From: Betaproteobacteria bacterium
GTDB taxonomy: Bacteria > Pseudomonadota > Gammaproteobacteria > Burkholderiales > Burkholderiaceae_C
Assembly (NCBI GenBank): GCA_009923895.1
Contig: RFSP01000132.1
Coordinates: 1 to 5,670 of the forward strand
Direction of reading: 5' to 3'
DNA: 5,670 bases
Position 1 is the stretch's first letter, and each line of letters begins with the position of its first letter. Made by a program: the position numbers and the translations under genes. Below, piece after piece: positions 1 to 5,670 of the stretch. The notes beneath the pieces were generated by a model. It was not told the DNA's origin and ran no database searches. It worked only from the letters and a program-made list of their open reading frames with translations.

Positions 1-225
1 AGTGAATGCCTGGTCAAACAGGTCTTGATGTTCGTGGCGGTCGAGCAAGCACGCGCACAACACGGCATGAAACTCTTGCCGTGAGTGCAGACCCGCCACT
101 TGCAGGGCTTGCTGCGCCAACATGACCCGGTCGGTGCCCACCGGCAAGCCCGCATGGCGCAACACGCGGGCAAAGTGCATCACGTTGGTGGCCAAGTGGG
201 CCGGGTTGCCGCCGTGGTTGCGCAT
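1..225 (-). CDS. coxE: CoxE-like VWA-domain maturation protein, N-terminal part (runs off the left edge)
   Basis: Only the first 75 residues are in the window; the reading frame is open to position 1. The start is the ATG at 225-223. No other ATG, GTG or TTG lies in frame between it and the coxD stop, which is 8 nt away. The translation begins MRNHGGNPAHLATNVMHFAR and continues with VLRHAGLPVG and, near the edge, LFDQAF. This resembles the conserved N-terminus of CoxE-like proteins (NVxHFxRxLRxAGLPVG, then RxELFDxAF), which carry a von Willebrand factor A domain in their C-terminal half and are usually about 400 residues long; that part lies outside the window. Family knowledge: CoxE works with the AAA+ ATPase CoxD in maturing the active site of Mo-hydroxylases, as a MoxR/VWA pair in the cytoplasm. 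No clear Shine-Dalgarno precedes the start, so translation probably depends on ribosomes finishing coxD. The family call is good; the metal-insertion role here is inferred. Confidence 0.85.
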   Translation of the reverse strand, partial: MRNHGGNPAHLATNVMHFARVLRHAGLPVGTDRVMLAQQALQVAGLHSRQEFHAVLCACLLDRHEHQDLFDQAFT

Positions 226-233
226 CGGCGACT

Positions 234-1148
234 TCAGTGGCCTGCCGACTCCGCAGCCACAGCCAAGGCATCAGCCTCCACCCGGTGCAACAGACGCATG
301 ACTTCGTCACGATCGACCCGGGCGATATCGTCTTGGTACTTTAAGAGCAAGCCCAATGTGTTTTGCACGGCCACGGGGTCGAGCACCATGGCGCCCAACT
401 CCATCAGCGCACGCGTCCACTCGATGGTTTCAGCCACACCGGGAAGTTTGTACAGCTCCAAACTGCGCAGGTGTTGCACAAAGCTCACCACCTGCTGCGC
501 CAAGGCTTGTGGCGCCCCGGGCACCCGTCGGGCCAAGATCTGTGCTTCGCGGGCCGCATCCGGGAACCCCACCCAGTGGTAGAGGCACCGCCGCTTGACT
601 GCATCGTGAATTTCTCGGGTGCGGTTGCTCGTGAGCACGACAATGGGCGGCTCTTGCGCTCGCACCGTCCCCAATTCGGGAATGGTGATTTGCCAATCCG
701 ACAAGACCTCCAGCAAAAACGCTTCAAAGGGCTCGTCAGCTCTGTCCAGCTCGTCAATCAGCAGCACAGGGGGAATGGGCTGGGCCGGGTCAATGGCTTG
801 AAGCAACGCACGTCGAATGAGAAAGCGCTCAGAGAACAGTTGCTGCTCCATGGCGTGTCGGCCCTCTGATTCGGTGAGCCGAATCTCCAACATCTGCCGC
901 GCATAGTTCCACTCATAGGCCGCGCCGGCCAGGTCCAGACCTTCGTAGCATTGCAGGCGAATGAGGGGCCGTTGCAAGGCGGCCGCCAGGGTTCGGGCGA
1001 TTTCGGTCTTGCCCGTGCCCGGCTCGCCTTCCAAGAACAGCGGGCGTTTGAGGCGCAAGGCCAAATGAACCACGGTGGCCAACCGGGCGTCGGCCACGTA
1101 GTCTTGAGCCAGCAGGCGCTGTTGTGTCTCTTCGACCGGCGAAATCAT
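234..1148 (-). CDS. coxD: CoxD-like MoxR-family AAA+ ATPase, Mo-hydroxylase maturation
   Basis: A complete 304-residue protein, close to the roughly 295 residues usual for CoxD. It is a MoxR-type AAA+ ATPase. Walker A is GEPGTGKT at residues 41-48. Walker B is VLLIDE at 128-133 within a longer VLLIDELDRAD stretch. A sensor-1 region IVVLTSNRTRE (169-179) contains N175, and a likely arginine finger lies in VKRRCLYHW (R186/R187). The conserved YEGLD (68-72) and AAYEWNY segments are typical of the CoxD branch. In Oligotropha carboxidovorans, CoxD is needed for sulfuration of the Mo centre of CO dehydrogenase, probably by ATP-driven remodelling of the apo-enzyme. Its ATG at 1148 overlaps the coxM stop by 4 nt (ATGA), and no good Shine-Dalgarno is visible upstream, so it is probably translationally coupled to coxM. 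It is followed 8 nt later by coxE, its expected VWA partner. All catalytic motifs are intact, so it should be active. Its exact substrate complex is inferred from gene context. Confidence 0.94.
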   Translation of the reverse strand: MISPVEETQQRLLAQDYVADARLATVVHLALRLKRPLFLEGEPGTGKTEIARTLAAALQRPLIRLQCYEGLDLAGAAYEWNYARQMLEIRLTESEGRHAMEQQLFSERFLIRRALLQAIDPAQPIPPVLLIDELDRADEPFEAFLLEVLSDWQITIPELGTVRAQEPPIVVLTSNRTREIHDAVKRRCLYHWVGFPDAAREAQILARRVPGAPQALAQQVVSFVQHLRSLELYKLPGVAETIEWTRALMELGAMVLDPVAVQNTLGLLLKYQDDIARVDRDEVMRLLHRVEADALAVAAESAGH

Positions 1149-1924
1149 CCGACCGCGCGTGCTGCGAGCACCGGGATCAATGCGGCACGGTACTGCGCAG
1201 ACCCATGCAAATCGGTGCTCAAACCCTCAGAAGGCACCGTCGCGCCGGCCAAAGCCGCTGCTGAATAGTTGGACGCCAGTCGTGACTCCAGCGAGGTGGC
1301 CCGAAACGCGCAGGATGCAGCACCGGTGACCGCCACGCGAACACCTTTGGGCCCTTTGCTGACAAACACGCCCACCAAAGAGAAACGGGAGGCCGGTTGT
1401 TTGAACTTTTGCCAGCCGGCCTTCTCCGGCACCGGGAAGCTGACCGCCGTGATGACCTCGTCCTCGGCCAGGGCCGTGGTGTAGAGATCTTTGAAGAAAT
1501 CATCGGCGGCAATGTCGCGACGGTCGGTGTGCACCGTCGCTCCCAGCCCCAACACGGCCGCCGGGTAGCAGGCCGCAGGGTCGGCATTGGCCAAGCTGCC
1601 GCCCAGGGTGCCCCGGTTGCGCACTTGACGATCTCCGATGTGAGCGGCCAGATGCGACAACGCAGGAATGGCTTTGGCCACGTCCGGGCTGGCCGCCACC
1701 TCGGCGTGGGTGGTCATGGCGCCGATGCGCACGGTGCCACCGGACACCGTGATGCCCTTGAGCCCTGGCACCGCAGAAAGATCGGCCACCGCAGACGGCT
1801 CAGACAGGCCCAATCGCATGGAAGGCAGCAGACTCTGTCCGCCGGCCATGAGCTTGGCGCCTCGCCCCGCCGCAGCTTTGGCGTCGGCCACCGATGTCGG
1901 CACTTGGTAGGTAAATGCTTGCAT
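1145..1924 (-). CDS. coxM: FAD-binding medium subunit of form II CO dehydrogenase-like Mo-hydroxylase
   Basis: A complete 259-residue flavoprotein subunit, within the usual size of CoxM-like proteins or slightly short. It receives electrons from the [2Fe-2S] subunit and holds non-covalent FAD. The two FAD-pyrophosphate motifs are visible: AGGQSLLPSMRLGL starting at residue 27, and TLGGSLANADPA starting at 106, preceded by IGDRQVRNRG. The C-terminal third has the CO-dehydrogenase flavoprotein C-terminal fold signature, with RFSLVGVFV around 180-190 and DLHGSAQYRAALIPVLAARA near the end. The AGGQS variant (Gln where form I has His) is common in the non-form-I branch. The ATG at 1924 is preceded by a strong GAGGAG (complement at 1933-1938) with 8-nt spacing. 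The gene starts 24 nt after coxL and its TGA overlaps the coxD ATG. The product is a cytoplasmic subunit of an expected (LMS)2 complex. The subunit identity is certain; the substrate of the holoenzyme is unknown. Confidence 0.95.
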   Translation of the reverse strand: MQAFTYQVPTSVADAKAAAGRGAKLMAGGQSLLPSMRLGLSEPSAVADLSAVPGLKGITVSGGTVRIGAMTTHAEVAASPDVAKAIPALSHLAAHIGDRQVRNRGTLGGSLANADPAACYPAAVLGLGATVHTDRRDIAADDFFKDLYTTALAEDEVITAVSFPVPEKAGWQKFKQPASRFSLVGVFVSKGPKGVRVAVTGAASCAFRATSLESRLASNYSAAALAGATVPSEGLSTDLHGSAQYRAALIPVLAARAVG

Positions 1925-1932
1925 GTGAAGTT

Positions 1933-1938
1933 CTCCTC
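1933..1938 (-). promoter_or_regulatory. Ribosome binding site of coxM
   Basis: The minus strand reads GAGGAG followed by 8 nt and the coxM ATG. It lies in the 24-nt gap after the coxL stop and supports the start at 1924. Confidence 0.85.
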
Positions 1939-1948
1939 TCAGTGCGAA

Positions 1949-4300
1949 TCAGGCCGCGGCTTGCGCCGCTTTCCAGACGGTGAAGGGGGTGGCAGGCATG
2001 GGCACGTCTTTCACGCCCAGCGCGTTGCAAATCGCGTTGATGACTGCAGGGGGTGAGCCAATGGCGCCCGCCTCGCCGCAGCCCTTCACGCCCAAGGGGT
2101 TGTGGGTGCAGGGCGTGCCGTGCGACGCGTCCACCACAAAGCTCGGCAGATCGTCGGCCCGCGGCATGGCGTAGTCCATATAGCTTCCCGTCAACAACTG
2201 CCCACTGGCGTCGTCGTACACCCCGTGCTCCAGCAGGGCCTGGCCAATGCCTTGAGCCAATCCGCCGTGCACCTGTCCTTCCACAATCATGGGGTTGATG
2301 ACGTTGCCAAAGTCGTCGCACGCGGTGAAGCGATCGATCTTCACATGGCCCGTGGCAGGGTCGACTTCCACTTCGCAGATGTAGGTGCCGGCCGGGTAGG
2401 TGAAGTTGCTGGGGTCGTAGAAGGCGTTTTCATTGAGACCCGGCTCGAGCTTGTCGTGCGGGAAGTTGTGTGGCACGTAAGCAGTCAAGGCGACGTTCGC
2501 AAAGGGCACAGCCTTGTCGGTGCCAGCCACCTTGAACTGTCCGCCTTCGAAGACGACGTCAGAGTCGGCCGCCTCCATGAGGTGGGCTGCAATTTTGCGT
2601 CCCTTGGCGATGATCTTGTCCAGCGCCTTGACAATGGCCGTGCCACCGACCGCGAGCGAGCGGCTGCCATAGGTGCCCATGCCAAACAGGACCTTGCCCG
2701 TGTCACCGTGCTGGATGTCGACATCCTCCATCGCAATGCCCAGTTTGTCGGCCACCACCTGTGCAAAGGTGGTCTCGTGGCCTTGGCCATGGCTGTGGCT
2801 GCCCGTAAAAACCGTGACCTTGCCCGTGGGATGCACACGCACCTCGCCGGCCTCGAACAGACCGGCACGGGCACCCAGTGCACCGGCCACCGAGGACGGG
2901 GCAATGCCGCAGGCTTCGATGTAGCAGGCGTAGCCTATGCCCCGCTTGAGACCCTTGGCCGCGCTGGCGGCCTTGCGTTGGGCAAACCCGGCCACATCGG
3001 CCATTTGGATGCCTCGAGTCAAGGTGGCGTTGTAATCCCCCACGTCGTAGGTCAGGCCCACCGGTGACGCATAGGGGAAGGTGGTGATGAAGTTGCGGCG
3101 TCGGATCTCGGCCGGATCGATCTTCATTTCGGTGGCCGCCGTCTCCACAATCCGCTCCAGCAGATAGGTGGCCTCGGGCCGGCCCGCACCGCGATAGGCA
3201 TCCACGGGTGCGGTGTTGGTGAACACGGCCGTCACTTCGCACCAAATTTTGGGCGTCTTGTACTGGCCTGCCAACAAGGTGGCGTGCAAGATCGTGGGGA
3301 TGCAGGTCGAGAACGTGGACAGGTAAGCCCCCATATTGGCTGTGGTGTGTGCCCGCAAGCCCAGGAAGTGTCCCTGTGCATCCAGGGCCAACTCTGCCGT
3401 GGAGACGTGGTCGCGTCCATGGGCATCCGACAAGAAGGCCTCGCTGCGATCGCAAGTCCACTTGATGGGCCGACGCACTTGCTTGCTGGCCCACACCAAG
3501 GCCGTCTCTTCGCCGTAGAGATAGATCTTGCTGCCAAAGCCACCGCCCACATCGGGGGCGACCACGCGCAGTTTGTGCTCTGGGATGCCCAATACAAATG
3601 CGCACATCAGCAAGCGCTCAACGTGCGGATTTTGATTGCTGACGTACAGCGTGTAGGCGTCTTCGTGCGGATTCCAGCTCGCGTTGGCGGCACGGGGCTC
3701 CATCGCGTTGGGAATGAGACGGTTGTTGCGGAAATGCAAGGTGGTGACGTGAGCGGCCTTGGCAAAGGCCTGGTCGGTGCCCTCTTTGTCACCGATGCCC
3801 CACACATAGCATTGGTTGTCGGGTGCCTCGTCGTGAACGGCCGCCGCAGCCCCTTTGGCCTTGGCAGTATCGACCACCGGCGCGAGTTCTTCGTAGTCCA
3901 CCTCGATAAGAGCCGCCGCCGCCCGTGCTTGCTCGAGCGTTTCAGCCACCACCATGGCCACCCGGTCGCCCACATAGCGCACCTTGCCATCGGCCAGCAC
4001 CGGGTGCTTGGGCTCTTTCATGGGAGAGCCGTCGAGGCTGTTGATGAGCCAGCCACAGGGCAGGCCACCCACAGCTTTGAAGTGCTCTCCGGTGAATACA
4101 CCCACCACCCCGGGCGCCGATTCGGCGGCCGACGTCTTCAGTGAGAGGATGCGTGCGTGGGCGTAGGGCGAGCGCAAGAAGTATGCGTAAGTCTGCCCAT
4201 GCAAGGTGATGTCGTCGGTGTACTGGCCCTGCCCTGTCAAAAAGCGCGAATCCTCGCGGCGCTCGACGGCTTGGCCGATGAAACCCTGGCGTGCGTTCAT
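1949..4300 (-). CDS. coxL: Form II CoxL-like molybdenum-binding catalytic subunit (aerobic CO dehydrogenase / xanthine oxidase superfamily)
   Basis: A complete 783-residue Mo-hydroxylase large subunit. The N-terminal a/b hammerhead domain (about residues 15-140, with SPYAHARI at 44-51) is followed by the Mo-cofactor domains. Visible landmarks are GGGFGSK (252-258), the active-site loop AYRGAGR (368-374), SHSHGQGHETTFAQ (from 501, with Q506 expected near the Mo centre), GSRSLAVGG (545-553) and GVKGCGEAG (737-745) with the catalytic base E743. AYRGAGR is the form II signature. Form I CO dehydrogenases have AYRCSFR, whose Cys binds copper, so here glycine replaces that ligand. The reaction is oxidation of a small substrate with water, passing electrons to CoxS and then CoxM; the natural substrate cannot be read from sequence. 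The start at 4300 has a perfect AAGGAG (complement at 4307-4312) 6 nt upstream. An in-frame ATG at 4393 would add 31 unrelated residues inside coxS and was rejected. No signal peptide: a cytoplasmic enzyme. Confidence 0.95.
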   Translation of the reverse strand: MNARQGFIGQAVERREDSRFLTGQGQYTDDITLHGQTYAYFLRSPYAHARILSLKTSAAESAPGVVGVFTGEHFKAVGGLPCGWLINSLDGSPMKEPKHPVLADGKVRYVGDRVAMVVAETLEQARAAAALIEVDYEELAPVVDTAKAKGAAAAVHDEAPDNQCYVWGIGDKEGTDQAFAKAAHVTTLHFRNNRLIPNAMEPRAANASWNPHEDAYTLYVSNQNPHVERLLMCAFVLGIPEHKLRVVAPDVGGGFGSKIYLYGEETALVWASKQVRRPIKWTCDRSEAFLSDAHGRDHVSTAELALDAQGHFLGLRAHTTANMGAYLSTFSTCIPTILHATLLAGQYKTPKIWCEVTAVFTNTAPVDAYRGAGRPEATYLLERIVETAATEMKIDPAEIRRRNFITTFPYASPVGLTYDVGDYNATLTRGIQMADVAGFAQRKAASAAKGLKRGIGYACYIEACGIAPSSVAGALGARAGLFEAGEVRVHPTGKVTVFTGSHSHGQGHETTFAQVVADKLGIAMEDVDIQHGDTGKVLFGMGTYGSRSLAVGGTAIVKALDKIIAKGRKIAAHLMEAADSDVVFEGGQFKVAGTDKAVPFANVALTAYVPHNFPHDKLEPGLNENAFYDPSNFTYPAGTYICEVEVDPATGHVKIDRFTACDDFGNVINPMIVEGQVHGGLAQGIGQALLEHGVYDDASGQLLTGSYMDYAMPRADDLPSFVVDASHGTPCTHNPLGVKGCGEAGAIGSPPAVINAICNALGVKDVPMPATPFTVWKAAQAAA

Positions 4301-4306
4301 GGTGAA

Positions 4307-4312
4307 CTCCTT
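4307..4312 (-). promoter_or_regulatory. Ribosome binding site of coxL (decides the start)
   Basis: The minus strand reads AAGGAG, then 6 nt, then ATG at 4300. It lies within the 26-nt gap between coxS and coxL and fixes the coxL start at 4300 in preference to the in-frame ATG at 4393, which falls inside coxS. Confidence 0.9.
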
Positions 4313-4326
4313 GGAATGGGTTGCGT

Positions 4327-4803
4327 TCAGGCGGACTTCATCGCTTGGGCGCCCTGCTGGACCGCCTTGACGATGTTGTGATAGCCAGTGCAACGGCAGA
4401 TGTTGCCCTCCAGGGCCTCACGCACTTGCGCTTCACTGTGGCAGCCGTGGTGCTGCACCAAGTCCACTGCGCTCATCACCATGCCGGGCGTGCAGAAGCC
4501 ACATTGCAGGCCATGACAGGCCTTGAATGCCGCTTGCATGGGATGCAACGTGCCATCTGCGGCGGCGAGTCCCTCAATGGTGGTGACAGACTTGCCACTG
4601 GCCTGCACCGCAAGCATGTTGCAGCTCTTGACGGCGTGGCCGTCGACATGCACCGTGCAGGCCCCGCACTGCGATGTGTCGCAGCCAATGTGCGTGCCCG
4701 TCAGGCGAAGGTCTTCGCGGATGAATTCGGCGAGCGTGGCCTGCGGCTCCACGTCACGCGTGACGCTCTTGCCATTGACCTGCAATGTGATTTTGTGACC
4801 CAT
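4327..4803 (-). CDS. coxS: [2Fe-2S] iron-sulfur small subunit of form II CO dehydrogenase-like Mo-hydroxylase
   Basis: A complete 158-residue protein, the usual length for CoxS. It carries two [2Fe-2S] clusters that move electrons from the Mo site of CoxL to the FAD of CoxM. The N-terminal plant-ferredoxin-like domain has the CxxxxCxxC...C pattern at C41, C46, C49 and C61. The C-terminal four-helix domain has C101 and C104 in GLQCGFCTPGM and C136 and C138 in NICRCTGY, so all eight ligands are present. Q100, next to C101, is the residue that contacts the pterin dinucleotide in this family. It is the first gene of the minus-strand operon. The ATG at 4803 is preceded by AGGAG with 7-nt spacing (complement at 4811-4815), and a second AGGAG lies 8 nt further upstream. 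Having S first, then L and M, is the form II arrangement; form I clusters are M-S-L. The identification as an Fe-S subunit of this superfamily is unambiguous. Confidence 0.96.
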   Translation of the reverse strand: MGHKITLQVNGKSVTRDVEPQATLAEFIREDLRLTGTHIGCDTSQCGACTVHVDGHAVKSCNMLAVQASGKSVTTIEGLAAADGTLHPMQAAFKACHGLQCGFCTPGMVMSAVDLVQHHGCHSEAQVREALEGNICRCTGYHNIVKAVQQGAQAMKSA

Positions 4804-4809
4804 GGGGTG

Positions 4810-4825
4810 TCTCCTGGTCTCCTGG
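4810..4825 (-). repeat. Tandem 8-bp repeat carrying two Shine-Dalgarno sequences before coxS
   Basis: The plus strand has two perfect, adjacent copies of TCTCCTGG (4810-4817 and 4818-4825). On the minus strand this reads CCAGGAGA twice, so AGGAG occurs 7 nt and again 15 nt upstream of the coxS ATG. The proximal copy has normal spacing and is the likely functional ribosome binding site; the distal copy is probably too far away to position the ATG and may be a duplication. Confidence 0.8.
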
Positions 4826-4833
4826 ATGCCTTG

Positions 4834-4850
4834 CGCCGCACCACGCGGCG
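4834..4850. repeat. Inverted repeat (6-bp arms, 5-nt loop) in the coxS leader
   Basis: CGCCGC (4834-4839) and GCGGCG (4845-4850) are perfect inverted arms around ACCAC. If coxS is transcribed from further upstream, the RNA would form a short GC hairpin about 30 nt before the ATG and just above the Shine-Dalgarno repeat. No U-tract follows on either strand, so it is not a terminator. It may be an operator half, a leader structure, or chance in GC-rich DNA. Confidence 0.45.
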
Positions 4851-4884
4851 TTGTGGACTTGGCCCTATCGTATTGCGTTGCTCA

Positions 4885-4901
4885 GCCGCCGCAAGGGCGG
4901 C
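4885..4901. repeat. Inverted repeat (6-bp arms, 5-nt loop) in the divergent promoter region
   Basis: GCCGCC (4885-4890) and GGCGGC (4896-4901) are perfect inverted arms around GCAAG. The dyad overlaps the weak -35 candidate for coxS, which would suit an operator. No T-tract follows on either strand, so it does not look like a terminator. Its arms share GCCGC with the dyad at 4834-4850, and the two centres are 51 bp apart. Confidence 0.4.
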
Positions 4902-4965
4902 GAAACCCCTAGAAAACCGGTTGACAAGCGCCCAGTGCGCCTTCGTGTGGGAGTAAGCTCGACCC

Positions 4966-5670
4966 ATGGACAACATCGACCTGCAGATCCTGCGTCAGGT
5001 TCAGGCTTGGCGCGATGGGGGCCACCGCGTGGCCCTGGGCACCATCACCCGCACCTGGGGCTCCGCGCCCAGACCCCCTGGCTCCAGTGTGGCCATCCGC
5101 GACGATGGCCTGGTGGCGGGCAGTGTCTCGGGCGGTTGCATCGAAGACGATTTGATCGACAAAGCCAAGGCCGGCGCCTTGGCCACGGGTTTACCCCAGG
5201 TGGTGCGGTACGGCATCGATGCGGACACTGCCCACCGCTTTGGGCTGCCCTGCGGCGGCATGATCGAGCTGGTGCTTGAGCCGGTGGAGGAACGCACCCA
5301 GTTGCCCGGGCTTTTGCGCCGGCTTGAAGCCGGTGAACGGGTCAAGCGCAAACTCACCTTGGCATCGGGCGATGTGACCCTGGATGTCGGGGGCCCGGCC
5401 GATGAATTGGAATTGACCGAGACCCATTTGATCACCCACCACGGACCCTCGTGGCGCATGCTCATCGTCGGTGCGGGTCAGTTGACGCAATATCTCGCAC
5501 CCATGGCCGCGGCTTTGGGCTATGAAGTGCTGGTCTGCGACCCGAGAGAAGAGTACCGGGCGGGTTTTGTACCCGACAAAGCCCGTCTGGTGGATGGCAT
5601 GCCCGACGACGTGGTGCGCGCACTCCAGCCCGACGGTCACACCGCCATCGTGGCCCTGACCCACGACCCC
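4966..5670 (+). CDS. XdhC/CoxI-family Mo-cofactor maturation protein (3' end beyond the window)
   Basis: The frame is open from ATG 4966 to the right edge, giving 235 residues; family members are usually about 330-380 residues, so the C-terminus is missing. The N-terminal XdhC_CoxI domain shows TITRTWGSAPRPPGSSVAI (residues 26-44), GSVSGGCIEDDL (52-63, C58) and FGLPCGGMIEL (92-102, C96). The C-terminal Rossmann domain begins with MLIVGAGQLTQYLAPMAAAL (165-184) and continues to VCDPREEY, ending in LTHDP at the edge. In the studied member XdhC, the protein binds Mo-cofactor and helps its sulfuration before insertion into the hydroxylase. Placed divergently beside the cox operon, it probably serves the CoxLMS enzyme. 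An in-frame TAA at 4954-4956 means ATG 4966 is the first possible start. A weak GGGAG at 4949-4953 lies 12 nt upstream. Whether it should be called coxI, coxF or xdhC cannot be settled from the fragment. Confidence 0.92.
   Translation, partial: MDNIDLQILRQVQAWRDGGHRVALGTITRTWGSAPRPPGSSVAIRDDGLVAGSVSGGCIEDDLIDKAKAGALATGLPQVVRYGIDADTAHRFGLPCGGMIELVLEPVEERTQLPGLLRRLEAGERVKRKLTLASGDVTLDVGGPADELELTETHLITHHGPSWRMLIVGAGQLTQYLAPMAAALGYEVLVCDPREEYRAGFVPDKARLVDGMPDDVVRALQPDGHTAIVALTHDP

Larger units (their letters stand above)
4804..4965. promoter_or_regulatory. Divergent intergenic region between coxS and the XdhC-like gene
   Basis: These 162 bp separate the minus-strand cox operon from the plus-strand XdhC-like gene and must hold both sets of start signals. 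Weak candidates were found. For coxS, the minus strand has TACGAT (complement at 4867-4872) as a -10 element, with TTGCGG 16 bp upstream (complement at 4889-4894) as a poor -35. For the plus-strand gene there is a perfect TTGACA at 4921-4926, but no good -10 at normal spacing. Two GC-rich dyads (4834-4850 and 4885-4901) and the palindrome AACCGGTT (4915-4922) could bind regulators. No small gene was recognised here. Confidence 0.5.

Noticed and set aside
14..310. 98-codon minus-strand open frame across the coxD/coxE junction
   Set aside because: It is out of frame with both genes; the frame starting at 225 instead gives a recognisable CoxE N-terminus.
1825..1844. AGGQS in CoxM in place of the AGGHS FAD motif
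   Set aside because: Considered as a damaged FAD site, but Gln at this position is common in CoxM-like subunits outside form I and the rest of the motif is intact.
2102..3067. 321-codon plus-strand open frame opposite coxL
   Set aside because: It is antisense to a clearly conserved CoxL region, has no recognisable motifs, and is the kind of long open frame expected opposite GC-rich coding sequence.
2703..3605. 300-codon minus-strand open frame in another frame of coxL
   Set aside because: It overlaps coxL in a shifted frame and its Arg/Gly/His-rich composition is typical of out-of-frame translation of GC-rich DNA.
3284..4144. 286-codon plus-strand open frame opposite coxL
   Set aside because: Same reason: it lies antisense to the CoxL N-terminal half and its translation has no family features.
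4301..4393. Upstream in-frame ATG at 4393 extending coxL by 31 residues
   Set aside because: The extension lies mostly within coxS, the added residues resemble no CoxL N-terminus, and a perfect AAGGAG sits 6 nt before the ATG at 4300, where the usual N-terminal sequence of the family begins.
4885..4901. GC hairpin as a rho-independent terminator
   Set aside because: No T-tract follows the stem on either strand, and a terminator between two divergent starts would have no transcript to end.
5191..5664. 157-codon minus-strand open frame opposite the XdhC-like gene
   Set aside because: The plus strand encodes conserved XdhC motifs throughout; the antisense translation has no recognisable domain.

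Overview
The window comes from a GC-rich proteobacterial chromosome, most likely a beta-proteobacterium of the Burkholderiales/Comamonadaceae type. That placement rests only on codon style, GC content and the look of the proteins; there is no rRNA or other phylogenetic marker.

Almost the whole window (1-4803) is one minus-strand operon for a molybdenum hydroxylase of the aerobic carbon monoxide dehydrogenase (Cox) family. In transcription order it holds coxS ([2Fe-2S] subunit, 4803-4327), coxL (Mo catalytic subunit, 4300-1949), coxM (FAD subunit, 1924-1145), coxD (MoxR-type AAA+ ATPase, 1148-234) and the first 75 codons of coxE (from 225, running off the left edge). The genes are 24-26 nt apart, overlap by 4 nt (coxM/coxD) or are 8 nt apart (coxD/coxE), so they are probably co-transcribed and partly translationally coupled. 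From 4966 on the plus strand starts a divergent gene of the XdhC/CoxI maturation family, cut off by the right edge. A 162-bp intergenic region (4804-4965) separates the two transcription units and contains several small dyads and a tandem repeat carrying two Shine-Dalgarno sequences.

The CoxL active-site loop reads AYRGAGR, the form II signature, and not the AYRCSFR loop of form I, genuine CO dehydrogenase. The S-L-M gene order is also that of form II clusters. The enzyme is therefore confidently a three-subunit Mo-hydroxylase, in which CoxL oxidises a substrate with water and electrons pass through the [2Fe-2S] centres to FAD. Its substrate is unknown: CO is possible but should not be assumed. 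CoxD, CoxE and the XdhC-like protein are the expected post-translational maturation helpers for the Mo centre.

No tRNA, rRNA, CRISPR array, insertion sequence or convincing rho-independent terminator was seen. The region is a well-formed, intact metabolic locus; the points of interest are the enzyme's unknown substrate, the retention of maturation genes in an enzyme lacking the copper-ligand cysteine, and the intergenic architecture.
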